64,000 nucleotides of DNA from Uruburuella testudinis. GTDB taxonomy: Bacteria; Pseudomonadota; Gammaproteobacteria; Burkholderiales; Neisseriaceae. Of this stretch, positions 19,412-28,635 are shown piece after piece; positions within the stretch are counted from its first letter, which is position 1, and the number at the start of each line of letters is the position of its first letter. A program made the translations under genes and the position numbers. The notes below the pieces were generated by a model. That model searched no databases. It saw only the letters and a list, made by a program, of their open reading frames with translations, and was not told the DNA's origin. The stretch lies in NCBI RefSeq assembly GCF_022870865.1, contig NZ_CP091508.1:806001-870000 (forward strand), given 5' to 3'.

Positions 19412-19739
19412 AATGCCCATTCACAAAAATAAGCTAACAAGGCGGCGAGCCGAAGACAGTGCACACATACGGGGCTGGTTGACTTGGCGCTTCAGCGCCT
19501 TAGGGTGTCCTGACCATTCGATTTATGGGTGTTGCCCCTGAAAGCGCATCTGTTGCGTTAATCTGTTGCGTTAAAAAGCCTCGCAAGATGCCCAATCTTG
19601 CTGCGTTTTTTGCCTTGCATCTGTACTTTTATCACAAAAAATCTGAATCATTCTGAATGGTCATGACACCTTAGCGAAACCAGCCCTCTTCGAGCTCAGG
19701 CGGGTCGACGCTGTTCGCTTATTTTTGTGAATGGATATA
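19412..19739. repeat. Correia-like family B element split by a family A element
   Basis: The left part (19412-19500) has ATGCCCATTCACAAAAATAAGC, GCCGAAGACAGTGCACACATACGGG and GGCGCTTCAGCGCC, matching the Neisseria Correia core with a compensated hairpin. The right part (19674-19739) has CTCTTCGAGCTCAGGC and GCTTATTTTTGTGAATGGATA. The family A copy sits at the CCTTAG in the core. Confidence 0.75.
19503..19671 (+). repeat. Fold-back element, family A (copy 3, right-end type II)
   Basis: GGGTGTCCTGACCATTCG start, TA on both sides (19501-19502, 19672-19673). The right half reads CTTTTATCACAAAAAATCTGA and TTCTGAATGGTC instead of the type I CATTTTCAGGAAC text. CTGTTGCGTTAAT is duplicated internally. 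Confidence 0.8.
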
Positions 19740-19837
19740 CTTAACTGCACCGGCCGGCCTTGCCTGTGCGCATTTTGAATTGGTCTCCGCCCGATAAGGC
19801 GATACAATACTGTTTTTTGACATCATAAGCGCAAGCA

Positions 19838-20428
19838 ATGGATTCATCATTTTGGTATGGCCTGCTGTTGGCTGTGTTGGGTTTTTTCGGTATTCAGCCG
19901 GCCTCGGGCGAATCGCCGGCCTGGTTGCAGGCAGGTATGGATTTTGTACGCGAGCACAACCGGCAGCAAGTGCTGGTGCAGGCGGCGGGCGGTTATGCTG
20001 CTCGTGTGCAGGCAGTGTCGGACGGTGATTCTGTACGCGTTATTGATGAAAACGGCCGCCGCCGGCGGTTGCGCTTGGCTTATATCGATGCGCCCGAAAT
20101 CAATCAAGCGCATGGAAAAGCGGCACGGGATGCTTTGCGGCAGCGCTTGTCGGGTCAGACCGTGCAAGTGACGGTGTTTGAGCAAGACCAATACGGTCGC
20201 GAAGTGGCGCAGCTGTTTCTCAACGGGCAGGATATCAACCTTTACCAGCTTGAAAACGGCCATGCCTGGCATTATGTATCGATTGCCAAGCGCAAGCAAA
20301 GCAGCTTGGATTATGCCGGATATGCGTATGCCGAAGCCGCCGCCAGGCAGCAGCGCTCGGGCTTGTGGCGCGGGCGCAACCCGCAGGCACCGTGGGCTTT
20401 CCGCAAGCAGGCGCGCCCATCAAAATGA
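19838..20428 (+). CDS. Thermonuclease (SNase)-family protein, exported or anchored
   Basis: 196 aa. A hydrophobic N-terminal segment (about 5-22, WYGLLLAVLGFFGIQPASG) suggests a signal peptide or anchor. The SNase fold follows, with a VSDGDSVRV calcium-site strand, LRLAYIDAPEI (catalytic Arg) and DQYGREVAQLF (second catalytic Arg). It probably cleaves DNA or RNA outside the cytoplasm; in a naturally competent genus this could affect extracellular DNA, which is inference. A family A element follows 33 bp after the stop. Confidence 0.8.
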   Translation: MDSSFWYGLLLAVLGFFGIQPASGESPAWLQAGMDFVREHNRQQVLVQAAGGYAARVQAVSDGDSVRVIDENGRRRRLRLAYIDAPEINQAHGKAARDALRQRLSGQTVQVTVFEQDQYGREVAQLFLNGQDINLYQLENGHAWHYVSIAKRKQSSLDYAGYAYAEAAARQQRSGLWRGRNPQAPWAFRKQARPSK

Positions 20429-20461
20429 GCAATCCAACAATAATTTGCCCGATTGGCAGTA

Positions 20462-20621
20462 GGGTATCCTGACCATTCGATTTAAGGGTGTATTTTTCCC
20501 CTGAAAACGCATCTGCTGCGTGAAAAAGCCTCGCAAGATGTCCAATCTTGCTGCGTTTTTTGACTTGCACCTGCATTTTCAGGAACAAAAATCTCTCCAT
20601 AAACGACACATCATGACACCC
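20462..20621 (+). repeat. Fold-back element, family A (copy 4, 160 bp)
   Basis: GGGTATCC...TGACACCC ends with TA on both sides (20460-20461, 20622-20623). Full length with the CAAGAT/ATCTTG centre. Lies between the nuclease gene and nth. Confidence 0.85.
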
Positions 20622-20653
20622 TAGGCTGCGGGCTGCTGCCGGATAAAATAGTT

Positions 20654-21298
20654 ATGAACAAACAAATCCGCCAAGAAATTTTCGAGCGCTTACGCGCCGC
20701 CAATCCGCACCCGACCACCGAATTGAATTTCAACAGCCCGTTTGAGCTTCTGATTGCGGTATTGCTGTCGGCGCAGGCCACCGATGTGGGGGTGAACAAA
20801 GCCACTGCCAAACTGTTTCCTGTGGCCGCTACGCCGCAGGCGATGTTGGATTTGGGGCTGGACGGTGTGATGGAATACACCAAAACCATCGGCCTTTACA
20901 AAACCAAGTCGAAACACATCATGCAAACCTGCCGCATCTTGCTGGAAAAACACCACGGCGAAGTGCCGCAAACCCGCGAAGCTTTGGAAGCGCTGCCCGG
21001 CGTGGGGCGAAAAACCGCCAATGTGGTGCTCAATACCGCATTCGGGCAGCCGGCGATGGCGGTGGATACGCATATTTTCCGCGTGTCTAACCGCACCCGT
21101 ATTGCGCCGGGGAAAAACGTGCGCGAAGTGGAAGACAAGCTGATGCGCTTAGTGCCCAAAGAATTTTTGCTGGATGCGCACCATTGGTTGATTTTGCACG
21201 GGCGTTATACCTGCAAGGCGCAAAAACCGCAGTGCGAAAAATGCCTGATTAATGATTTGTGCGAGTATCCGGCTAAAAACCTCCCCATGGCCGGATAG
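20654..21298 (+). CDS. nth: Endonuclease III
   Basis: 214 aa. It is a base-excision glycosylase/AP lyase for oxidised pyrimidines. The helix-hairpin-helix LPGVGRKTANVVL holds the catalytic Lys, AVDTHIFRVSNR holds the catalytic Asp, and the C-terminal cysteines are spaced C-X6-C-X2-C-X5-C for the 4Fe-4S cluster. An inverted uptake-sequence pair at 21322-21368 terminates it. Confidence 0.96.
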   Translation: MNKQIRQEIFERLRAANPHPTTELNFNSPFELLIAVLLSAQATDVGVNKATAKLFPVAATPQAMLDLGLDGVMEYTKTIGLYKTKSKHIMQTCRILLEKHHGEVPQTREALEALPGVGRKTANVVLNTAFGQPAMAVDTHIFRVSNRTRIAPGKNVREVEDKLMRLVPKEFLLDAHHWLILHGRYTCKAQKPQCEKCLINDLCEYPAKNLPMAG

Positions 21299-21321
21299 CA
21301 CGCATACGCAGGTGCGCTGTG

Positions 21322-21368
21322 AAAAGGCCGTCTGAAACGGGTTGTTATGAGGTTTTCAGACGGCCTTT
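21322..21368. terminator. nth terminator
   Basis: AAAAGGCCGTCTGAAA and TTTCAGACGGCCTTT, with a 14-nt loop. Confidence 0.7.
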
Positions 21369-21388
21369 CGGCTGCCGCGAAATAGGGG

Positions 21389-21416
21389 TTGGCATAACAT
21401 TAAAAAGATGTAAAAT
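21389..21416 (+). promoter_or_regulatory. Sigma-70-type promoter of the DegQ gene
   Basis: TTGGCA (21389-21394), 16 nt, TAAAAT (21411-21416). Just downstream, GCGCCC...GGGCGC (21421-21446) can form a leader hairpin before the GTG start at 21521. Confidence 0.55.
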
Positions 21417-21520
21417 CAAGGCGCCCAAACGGATTTCCGGGCGCCCGTACCGTGCAAAAGCTGATGTTTTCGTTTAAAATCAGGTGCTGTTCGGATAACA
21501 CAAATCATAAAGGAAACGTT

Positions 21521-23017
21521 GTGAACAAAACGCCAAAATATATGGTGCTCTTGGTGGCTTCAGCATTGGTTGTGGGCGGTTGCGACAAAGTGGGCAGTTT
21601 CTTCGGTAAAGAAGAAGACAAAGGCAGTTTGGTGCAAACCATAGAAACCAAAACCGATGATGGCACGGTGCAGATGCTGCTGCCCGATTTTACCAAGCTG
21701 GTGGAGCAAGAAGGCGCCACTGTGGTGAATATTCAGGCCACCAAAACTGCACCGGCGGCCTCTGCACGCAATGATAGCGGCATGGATTTGAGCCAGTTTC
21801 CCGACAATGATCCTTTTTATGAATTTTTCAAGCGCCTGGTGCCCAATATGCCCGAAGTGCCGCAGCCTGAGGACGACGGCGAGCTGAATTTCGGTTCGGG
21901 CTTCATCATCAGCCCCGACGGCTATATTCTCACCAACACCCATGTGGTCGGCGGTATGAACAATATCAAAGTGCTGCTGAACGACAAACGCGAATACACC
22001 GCCAAGCTTATCGGCTCTGATCAGCAATCGGATGTGGCGCTGTTGAAAATCGAAGCAACCGATTTGCCGGTGGTCAAAATCGGCAATGCCAAAGAGTTGA
22101 AGCCGGGCGAGTGGGTGGCGGCCATCGGTGCACCGTTCGGCTTTGACAACAGCGTGACTGCCGGCATCGTATCCGCAAAAGGGCGCAGTCTGCCGAACGA
22201 AAACTACACGCCGTTTATCCAAACCGATGTGGCGATTAATCCGGGTAATTCCGGCGGCCCCTTGTTTAACCTCAAAGGGCAGGTGGTCGGCATCAATTCG
22301 CAGATTTACAGCCGCAGCGGCGGTTTTATGGGTATTTCGTTTGCCATTCCGATTGATGTGGCGATGAATGTGGCCGATCAGCTCAAAACCACCGGCAAAG
22401 TGCAGCGCGGCCAGTTGGGCGTGATTATTCAAGAAGTTTCCTATGATTTGGCCAAATCGTTCGGCCTCGACAAGGCCAGCGGCGCACTGATTGCCAAAGT
22501 GTTGCCCGGCAGCCCCGCTGCCCGCGCAGGCTTGCAGGTAGGCGATATCGTGCGCAGCGTTAACGGCGAAGAAGTGCGGGCTTCCAGCGATTTGCCGGTG
22601 ATGGTGGGCGCGATGGCGCCGGGTAAAGAAGTGAATCTGGGCGTGTGGCGCAAAGGCAAACAAACCGATATCAAAGTGCAGCTGGGTTCGACCGACGGCA
22701 ATATGGAATTGGGTGAAGCCGACAGCGGCAACCCGGCTCAGGCCGCCCCGCAAGCGCAGGCATTCAGCATGGACAACATCGGCCTGAGCTTGCAAACACG
22801 TGAAGTTGGCGGCAGCAAACGTTTGATTGTGGCTAGCGCCGAGGGTCTCGCCGCCCGCGCCGGCTTGCGCCGCGGCGACGAAGTGCTGGCGGTCGGCCAG
22901 ACCAGCGTAGAAGACGAACCCACTTTCCGCAGCGCCATCGAAAGTGCCGGTAAGAATATCCCGCTGCTGGTGCAGCGTGACGGCAACACTTTGTTTTTGG
23001 CACTGAATCTGCCTTAA
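21521..23017 (+). CDS. degQ: DegQ/HtrA-type periplasmic serine protease, lipoprotein
   Basis: 498 aa. It starts at GTG 21521 behind AAAGGAAACGTT; upstream in-frame codons lack a leader. The N-terminus is a lipoprotein signal ending VVGGC (Cys about 21), so it is probably tethered in the periplasm. Trypsin-like triad: THV of TNTHVV, SDVALLKI, and NPGNSGGPLFN. Two PDZ domains follow (about 285-380, 405-490). It degrades or chaperones misfolded envelope proteins. Substrates cannot be read from sequence. It is monocistronic with its own promoter and terminator. Confidence 0.92.
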   Translation: MNKTPKYMVLLVASALVVGGCDKVGSFFGKEEDKGSLVQTIETKTDDGTVQMLLPDFTKLVEQEGATVVNIQATKTAPAASARNDSGMDLSQFPDNDPFYEFFKRLVPNMPEVPQPEDDGELNFGSGFIISPDGYILTNTHVVGGMNNIKVLLNDKREYTAKLIGSDQQSDVALLKIEATDLPVVKIGNAKELKPGEWVAAIGAPFGFDNSVTAGIVSAKGRSLPNENYTPFIQTDVAINPGNSGGPLFNLKGQVVGINSQIYSRSGGFMGISFAIPIDVAMNVADQLKTTGKVQRGQLGVIIQEVSYDLAKSFGLDKASGALIAKVLPGSPAARAGLQVGDIVRSVNGEEVRASSDLPVMVGAMAPGKEVNLGVWRKGKQTDIKVQLGSTDGNMELGEADSGNPAQAAPQAQAFSMDNIGLSLQTREVGGSKRLIVASAEGLAARAGLRRGDEVLAVGQTSVEDEPTFRSAIESAGKNIPLLVQRDGNTLFLALNLP

Positions 23018-23029
23018 ATCTATGACCTT

Positions 23030-23064
23030 GTTTTCAGACGGCCTATGATTCAGGCCGTCTGAAA
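23030..23064. terminator. degQ terminator
   Basis: TTTTCAGACGGCCT and AGGCCGTCTGAAA around ATGATTC. Confidence 0.7.
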
Positions 23065-23084
23065 TATTTGAGCTGTTGCTTGTT

Positions 23085-23177
23085 TATGGTGGAATGCAGA
23101 CATAAGTGATACAAGGCAGCACAGCGAGTACGACAAGGTGCAGCAACGCCGTCGCACTTTTTATTCATTTCACTATA
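23085..23177 (+). repeat. Correia-like element with TATAGTGGA-type ends (family D)
   Basis: Starts TATGGTGGAATG and ends CATTTCACTATA, inverted copies of the Correia/NEMIS terminus TATAGTGG. Inside are ATACAAGGCAGCACAGCGAGTACGACAAGG and CAACGCCGTCGCAC. At 93 bp it is shorter than the classical ~105-155-bp elements. Confidence 0.7.
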
Positions 23178-23244
23178 TTTATTTGTTTCAGACGGCCTGA
23201 GTGATCAATAGGCCGTCTGAAACATTGTTTACCCAGAGAAAATC

Positions 23245-24330
23245 ATGCAAAAACCCCATATTCCGCGCGGCCCGGTAATGGCCGATGTACACGCTTTTGC
23301 GCTCACCGAGGCAGAAAAACAACGCTTGCTCGACCCGGCTGTCGGCGGTGTGATTCTGTTCCGCCGCAATTTTGACAATGTGGCGCAGCTCAAAGCGCTG
23401 GTAGCCGACATCAAAGCACTGCGCACGCCCGAACTGATTATTGCCGTCGATCACGAAGGCGGCCGCGTGCAGCGTTTTATCGAAGGGTTTACCCGCTTGC
23501 CGGCCATGGCGGTGCTGGGTGAAATTTGGGATGAACAAGGAGCAAAGGCCGCTGAGGCCGAAGCGGAACAAGTGGGCTGGGTATTGGCTGCCGAATTGAG
23601 CGCCTGTGGTGTGGATTTGTCGTTTACGCCGGTGCTGGATTTGAATTGGGGGCAGTGCGCGGTGATCGGCAACCGCAGTTTCCACCAAAGCGCCGAAATC
23701 GTAGGCGTGCTGGCTTTGGCGCTGCAAAAAGGGCTCAACCGCGGCGGCATGAAGTCTTGCGGCAAGCATTTTCCCGGCCATGGTTTTGTTGAGGGCGACA
23801 GCCATCATGTGCTGCCGCAAGATGACCGCAGCCTGAACGAATTGGAAACTGCCGATATGCTGCCGTTCCGCAAACTGGCGGCGGCCGGGATGGCGGCAGT
23901 GATGCCCGCACATGTGGTGTACCCCCAAGTAGATGCGCAGCCGGCAGGGTTTTCAAGCGTGTGGCTGAAACAGATTTTGCGTGATGATATCGGCTTTGAC
24001 GGTGTGATTTTTTCCGACGATCTCACCATGGAAGGCGCATGCGGTGCGGGCGGTATCCAAGAGCGTGCGCAGCTTTCGTTTGATGCCGGTTGCGATATCG
24101 TGCTGGTGTGCAACCGCCCTGACTTGGTGGATGAATTGCGCACAGACTTCGTGATTCCGCACAACCCCGAGTTGGCCGCGCGCTGGCAATATATGGCCAA
24201 TAACTTGGATGCGGCAGATGCGGCCGCCATGATGGATACGGATGAATTCAAGGCCGCCCAAACTGCGGTGGCCAGATTGGCAACGCCGAAAGATGTGGCC
24301 GGCGGGGTGAAAGTGGGTGAGGCGTTTTAG
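23245..24330 (+). CDS. nagZ: Beta-N-acetylhexosaminidase (cell-wall recycling)
   Basis: 361 aa, GH3 family. It removes GlcNAc from anhydro-muropeptides in the cytoplasm. Substrate and catalytic motifs DHEGGRVQRF (about 72-81) and KHFPGHGFVEGDSHH (about 173-187, catalytic His/Asp) are intact, and the FSDDLTMEG nucleophile segment (about 255) is present. An uptake-sequence inverted pair at 23184-23222 lies directly upstream of its ribosome site. Confidence 0.95.
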   Translation: MQKPHIPRGPVMADVHAFALTEAEKQRLLDPAVGGVILFRRNFDNVAQLKALVADIKALRTPELIIAVDHEGGRVQRFIEGFTRLPAMAVLGEIWDEQGAKAAEAEAEQVGWVLAAELSACGVDLSFTPVLDLNWGQCAVIGNRSFHQSAEIVGVLALALQKGLNRGGMKSCGKHFPGHGFVEGDSHHVLPQDDRSLNELETADMLPFRKLAAAGMAAVMPAHVVYPQVDAQPAGFSSVWLKQILRDDIGFDGVIFSDDLTMEGACGAGGIQERAQLSFDAGCDIVLVCNRPDLVDELRTDFVIPHNPELAARWQYMANNLDAADAAAMMDTDEFKAAQTAVARLATPKDVAGGVKVGEAF

Positions 24331-24352
24331 CCTGCCGTTATCGTTAAGATTT

Positions 24353-24436
24353 TAATACCCACGCACAAAAATAAGCCGGCAAGGCGGCAAATTTTCAGCC
24401 CGCCGCCTTGTTGGTTTAATTTTATGAATGGGTTTA
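24353..24436. repeat. Correia-like short element (family B)
   Basis: TAATACCCACGCACAAAAATAAGCC ... TTTAATTTTATGAATGGGTTTA; the inside is an inverted repeat GGCAAGGCGGC / GCCGCCTTGTT. 84 bp, between nagZ and the terminator. Confidence 0.65.
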
Positions 24437-24456
24437 GGTTATTTTTGTCAATGAAT

Positions 24457-24492
24457 AGGCCGTCTGAATAGTATCAACCTTCAGACGGCCTT
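24457..24492. terminator. Terminator between nagZ and tyrB (convergent)
   Basis: AGGCCGTCTGAA and TTCAGACGGCCT with an 11-nt loop, followed by TTTGTTTTA on the plus strand. Confidence 0.75.
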
Positions 24493-24513
24493 TGTTTTAT
24501 TAGCAATCAAATA

Positions 24514-25707
24514 TTATCTCAATACTTCGGCAAATGCATCGGCCACGTAGTCGATATTGCCCTCGTTCAGTCCGGCCACACACATGCGGCCTGAGGCGAC
24601 CAGATACACGGCGAATTCGTCTTGCAGGCGCTGCACTTGCGCGGGGCTGAGGCCGGTGTAGCTGAACATGCCGCGCTGGGTGATGAAATAGCGGAAATCC
24701 CGGTTGGGAATTTTGGCGGTTAAGACATCATAGAGCTTTTGGCGCATCAGGCGGATGCGGTCGCGCATGGCATAGACTTCGCTTTCCCATTGCCGGCACA
24801 GCGCTTCATCGTTCATCACACGGGCGGTGATATAGCCGCCGTGTGCGGGTGGGCTGGAATAGACACGGCGCACGCCGAGCTTGAGTTGGCCGAACACCAA
24901 TTCAGCTTCTTCGGCATTCGGGCATACCACGCTCAGGCCGCCGACGCGCTCACCGTAAAGTGACAGGTTTTTGGAAAACGAATTGCTCACAAACAGCGGC
25001 AAACCCAATGCGGCGGCTTTGCGGATGGCATAAGCATCGCTGTCCAAATCATCACCGAAGCCTTGGTAGGCGATGTCCATAAACGGAATCAGTTTGCGGG
25101 TTTGAATAATTTCGAGCACGGCATCCCATTGGGCGCGGCTTAAATCTACACCGGTGGGGTTGTGGCAGCATGGGTGCAGAATCAGAATGCTGTTTTCGGG
25201 CAGGCCGAGGAAAAAAGTGAGCATTTCTTCAAACTTAACGCTGCCGTTTTCGGGGTTGTAATAAGGGTAAGTGCCGGTTTGGATGCCTGCCCCTTCAAAA
25301 ATGCTTTTGTGATTATCCCAAGTGGGGTCGCTGACATAAGCTTGCGCCTGCGGAAACCAGCGGTGCAGAAAGTCGGCACCGATTTTCAGCGCGCCGGAGC
25401 CGCCGAGGGTTTGAATGGTGGCAATGCGCTTGTCGGCTAGGGCGGGGTTGTCGGTGCCGAACAATAGATTTTGAACGGCGCTGCGGTATTCGGCCAAGCC
25501 TTCCATCGGCAGATAAGGGCGCGGCTGCGCTTCGGCGGCACGTTCGATTTCGGCCCGGCGCACGGAAGCCAGCACCGGCAGTTTGCCGTTTTCATCAAAA
25601 TAAATGCCGATGCCGAGGTTGACTTTTTCGGCACGCGGGTCGTTGAGATAGGTTTCGACAAGGCTGAGAATCGGGTCGCCGGGGTAGAATTCGACGTGCT
25701 GGAACAT
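24514..25707 (-). CDS. tyrB: Aromatic/aspartate aminotransferase (class I PLP)
   Basis: 397 aa. It transaminates aromatic amino acids or aspartate with 2-oxoglutarate. Fold-type I features are present: [11 protein letters not shown], and [17 protein letters not shown] with the PLP lysine. The N-terminal [15 protein letters not shown] is typical of the AspC/TyrB group; which amino acid is preferred cannot be settled by eye. Its terminator is the convergent hairpin shared with nagZ. Confidence 0.9.
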   Translation of the reverse strand: MFQHVEFYPGDPILSLVETYLNDPRAEKVNLGIGIYFDENGKLPVLASVRRAEIERAAEAQPRPYLPMEGLAEYRSAVQNLLFGTDNPALADKRIATIQTLGGSGALKIGADFLHRWFPQAQAYVSDPTWDNHKSIFEGAGIQTGTYPYYNPENGSVKFEEMLTFFLGLPENSILILHPCCHNPTGVDLSRAQWDAVLEIIQTRKLIPFMDIAYQGFGDDLDSDAYAIRKAAALGLPLFVSNSFSKNLSLYGERVGGLSVVCPNAEEAELVFGQLKLGVRRVYSSPPAHGGYITARVMNDEALCRQWESEVYAMRDRIRLMRQKLYDVLTAKIPNRDFRYFITQRGMFSYTGLSPAQVQRLQDEFAVYLVASGRMCVAGLNEGNIDYVADAFAEVLR

Positions 25708-25823
25708 GCTGGTTATCCTTCTTTAATAGAGCGCAACAGGCAGGATTTTACACGGATTTGACATAGGCGAAAGGGCATTTTGTAAAATACGCCCGCTATT
25801 GCGCTATCTGCAAGATAAAGGTA

Positions 25824-25860
25824 AACAAGGCCGTCTGAAAGTTTTCAGACGGCCTTGTTT
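25824..25860. terminator. Uptake-sequence hairpin upstream of tyrB
   Basis: AACAAGGCCGTCTGAAA and TTTCAGACGGCCTTGTT around GT: a 17-bp stem, between the tyrB start and the ybdD end. Confidence 0.7.
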
Positions 25861-25875
25861 TCAGGGGTTGGCGTA

Positions 25876-25998
25876 GGGTGCTGACCATTCGATTTATGGG
25901 TGTATTTTGCTCCTGAAAATGCATCTGCTGCGTTTTTTGCTTGGCATCTGCATTTCCAGAAACAAAAATCCCCTCATAAACGACACATCAGGACACCC
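25876..25998 (+). repeat. Fold-back element, family A (copy 5, 123 bp, centre deleted)
   Basis: TA on both sides (25874-25875, 25999-26000), ends GGGTGCTGACC and GGACACCC. The central hairpin and one of the two TGCTGCGTT repeats are missing, as expected from a deletion between direct repeats. The right-hand TA plus the element's last C (CTA read on the minus strand as TAG) is the stop codon of the ybdD-like gene. Confidence 0.85.
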
Positions 25999-26204
25999 TA
26001 GCAGCAACGTCCGCCGTTGGCACCGCAGCGGCGCTTGCGGCAGTAATCCTGAAACTGCAATTCAGTCATCACGGGCGCATTGGGATTATGTTTGCGTTGT
26101 TGGGCAACGTAATTGTCATAATCGGGCACGCCTACCATCAGGTTGGCGGTGAGGCGTGCGGTTTTCCATGCGCGCTTGATGTGTTGCAGGATGTTATTGC
26201 TCAT
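25998..26204 (-). CDS. YbdD/YjiX-family small protein (copy 1)
   Basis: 68 aa. It carries the family core GVPDYDNYVAQQRKHNPNAPVM and ends in two cysteines (GGRCC). In many proteobacteria this small protein is encoded directly after a CstA/BtsT transporter; its role is unsettled but may modulate the transporter. It overlaps the end of cstA by 11 bp. The stop codon TAG is made from the TA flank and terminal G of a family A element. A near-homologue is at 28711-28917. Confidence 0.85.
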   Translation of the reverse strand: MSNNILQHIKRAWKTARLTANLMVGVPDYDNYVAQQRKHNPNAPVMTELQFQDYCRKRRCGANGGRCC

Positions 26205-28263
26205 TGGCTTTTACCTCGTTACGGTAAACCGCAGGCACTTCTTTGGCGGTAGACCATGCTACTTTACGGGCTTTCAGCGCCACTCGCAAGCCATATACGG
26301 CCACAATCACCACGACCGACAGAAACAATACGGTCAGGCCGGAATTGACGTAGTCGTTGAAGGCGATTTGGTTCATTTGCACCGCGTCTTTGGCCGGTGC
26401 GAGGATTTCGCCGCGCGCAGCCGCATCTTTAAATTTGGCGGCGTGTGCCAAAAAGCCGATAGACGGATTGCTGTGGAACAGTTTCTGCATGCTGGCGTAG
26501 CAGGTCACAAACAATACCAACAGCGCCGGCACCAGCGGCACCCATACGTAGCGCTCTTTTTTCATCTTCACCAAAATCACGCTCACCATAATCAGCGCCA
26601 CACCGGCCAGCATTTGGTTGCCGATGCCGAACAGCGGCCACAGCGAGTTGATGCCGCCCAGAGGGTCGGTAACGCCGATATAGAGGAAGTAGCCCCAGAA
26701 GCTCACGGCCAGCAGTGTGGCCACCAGGTTGGCGGGCAGGGAATCGGTGTTGCCGAACGGTTTGACAAAAATGCCGCCCAAATCCTGAATCATGAAACGC
26801 GCCACACGGGTGCCCGCATCGACAGCGGTGAGGATGAACAGGGCTTCAAACAGGAGTGCAAAGTGATACCAGAAGGCCATCATTGCTTCGCCGGGAATCA
26901 GCTGGCTCATGATGTATGCCATACCTACGGCCAGCGTGGGGGCGCCGCCTGCACGGGAAAGGATGGTGTTTTCACCCACCGCATCGGCGGTGTGCAAGAG
27001 GGTGGCCGCATCAATCGGGAAGCCCATTTGGGTGACCACTTGCGCGGCTTGTACGGCATCGGTGCCGATTAAGGCAGCCGGGCTGTTCATGGCGAAATAA
27101 ATACCGGGATCGAGCACGGAAGCGGCGGCCAAAGCCATAATCGCCACAAAGCTTTCCATCAGCATGCCGCCATAGCCGATCATGCGCACATGGGTTTCGT
27201 TTTCAATCATTTTCGGCGTGGTGCCCGAAGAAATCAGCGCATGGAAGCCGGATACTGCGCCGCAGGCAATGGTGATAAACAGGAAGGGGAACAGGCTGCC
27301 TGAGAACACGGGGCCGGTGCCGTCGATAAATTTGGTTACCGCCGGCATTTCCAAAGCGGGGCTGACGATGATGATGCCGATTGCCAGCGCAATGATAGTG
27401 CCGATTTTCAGGAAGGTGGAAAGGTAATCACGCGGCGTGAGCAACAGCCACACGGGTAACACCGCTGCCACAAAGCCGTAAATCATAATCGCCCAAGTGA
27501 GCTGCACACCGGTGAGGTCGAAAAAGTGCGCATATGAGCTGTTGGCCACATTTTCGCCGTACACAATTGCCAGCATCAGCAAAATAAAGCCGACAATGGA
27601 AATTTCACCGATTTTACCCGGGCGGATATAGCGGGTGTAGATGCCCATAAACAGCGCAATCGGCATGGTGGCGGCAATGGTAAACGTGCCCCACGGGCTG
27701 TGGGTGAGTGCTTTGACCACAATCAGCGCTAACACCGCCATAATGATGACCATAATCATCAAAATGCCGACAGAAGCGATAATGCCGGCGGTGGTGCCCA
27801 ATTCTTGTTTTACGATGTCGCCCAATGATTTGCCGTCGCGGCGCATTGAGATAAACAACACCATCATATCTTGCACGGCACCGGCAAATACCACGCCGAA
27901 GATAATCCACAGTGTGCCGGGCAGATAGCCCATTTGTGCGGCCAGCACAGGGCCGACCAAGGGGCCGGCGCCGGCAATGGCGGCGAAGTGGTGGCCGAAC
28001 AACACGCCTTTGTGTGTGGGCACATAGTCGAGGCCGTCGTTATGGCGCTCGGCGGGGGTGAGGCGGTTGGCATCCAGCTCCATCACCTGTTTGGCGATGA
28101 AAAGGCTGTAGAAGCGGTAGGCAATGCAGTAAACCGAGATGGCGGCCACCACCATCCAGACGGCGCTCACCTGCTCGCCCCTGCTCATGGCAAGCGTGGT
28201 AAAGGCGGCCAGGCCGACCAATACCACGATGCCCCAAATCAGAAACGTTTTTAAATGTTTCAT
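26194..28263 (-). CDS. cstA: CstA-family transporter (copy 1)
   Basis: 689 aa, about 16-18 membrane segments. CstA relatives import peptides or, in the BtsT/YjiY branch, pyruvate. Family hallmarks include the conserved GHHFAAIAGAGPLVGPVLAAQMGYLPG region (about 85-110), split here by reading only its start and end, the GTTAGIIASVG segment and SRAGGAPTLAVGMA. It is translated with the overlapping ybdD-like gene. The second copy upstream (28901-30979) is closely similar. Substrate is not decidable from sequence. Confidence 0.88.
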   Translation of the reverse strand: MKHLKTFLIWGIVVLVGLAAFTTLAMSRGEQVSAVWMVVAAISVYCIAYRFYSLFIAKQVMELDANRLTPAERHNDGLDYVPTHKGVLFGHHFAAIAGAGPLVGPVLAAQMGYLPGTLWIIFGVVFAGAVQDMMVLFISMRRDGKSLGDIVKQELGTTAGIIASVGILMIMVIIMAVLALIVVKALTHSPWGTFTIAATMPIALFMGIYTRYIRPGKIGEISIVGFILLMLAIVYGENVANSSYAHFFDLTGVQLTWAIMIYGFVAAVLPVWLLLTPRDYLSTFLKIGTIIALAIGIIIVSPALEMPAVTKFIDGTGPVFSGSLFPFLFITIACGAVSGFHALISSGTTPKMIENETHVRMIGYGGMLMESFVAIMALAAASVLDPGIYFAMNSPAALIGTDAVQAAQVVTQMGFPIDAATLLHTADAVGENTILSRAGGAPTLAVGMAYIMSQLIPGEAMMAFWYHFALLFEALFILTAVDAGTRVARFMIQDLGGIFVKPFGNTDSLPANLVATLLAVSFWGYFLYIGVTDPLGGINSLWPLFGIGNQMLAGVALIMVSVILVKMKKERYVWVPLVPALLVLFVTCYASMQKLFHSNPSIGFLAHAAKFKDAAARGEILAPAKDAVQMNQIAFNDYVNSGLTVLFLSVVVIVAVYGLRVALKARKVAWSTAKEVPAVYRNEVKANEQ

Positions 28264-28635
28264 GGCGTATCCTTAAGAAGGTTTGTTGAGGTTGGATAAA
28301 ACGGAATCAGTTTGTTAATATTTTAATGTAGTATTTTGTAGTGCTTACTGAATCAGCGCAAGATTAACATATTTGCACGAAAAATGTATGTGTTTAACAA
28401 AGAGAATTGCAGCCGGTTTGAGTCAGGTCAAAGGGCAGCGGCGGCGTGTGTGGTTCTGGTTGTGGGGGCGCCGGCGGAAGTTGTCGGTGGGATTGTTTGC
28501 CGGATATGAATAGCGGATGCAGATGCTGCATATTGAAATGTGAACAGATTTTATTTTCAGACGGCCTGATGGTTTTCTTGTTTGCGTTCGATAGGCTTTT
28601 AAGGCCGCCTGAAACAGCAGGGCAGGATGTAGAAA
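28264..28635. other. Promoter region of the first cstA copy
   Basis: About 370 bp without a gene. The 28290-28400 part is AT-rich and should hold the promoter. One uptake sequence lies at 28556-28567 and a variant (AGGCCGCCTGAA) at 28602-28613. Confidence 0.45.

Noticed and set aside
21560..22795. 411-codon open frame opposite degQ
   Set aside because: His/Gln/Ala-rich antisense shadow of a clear protease gene.
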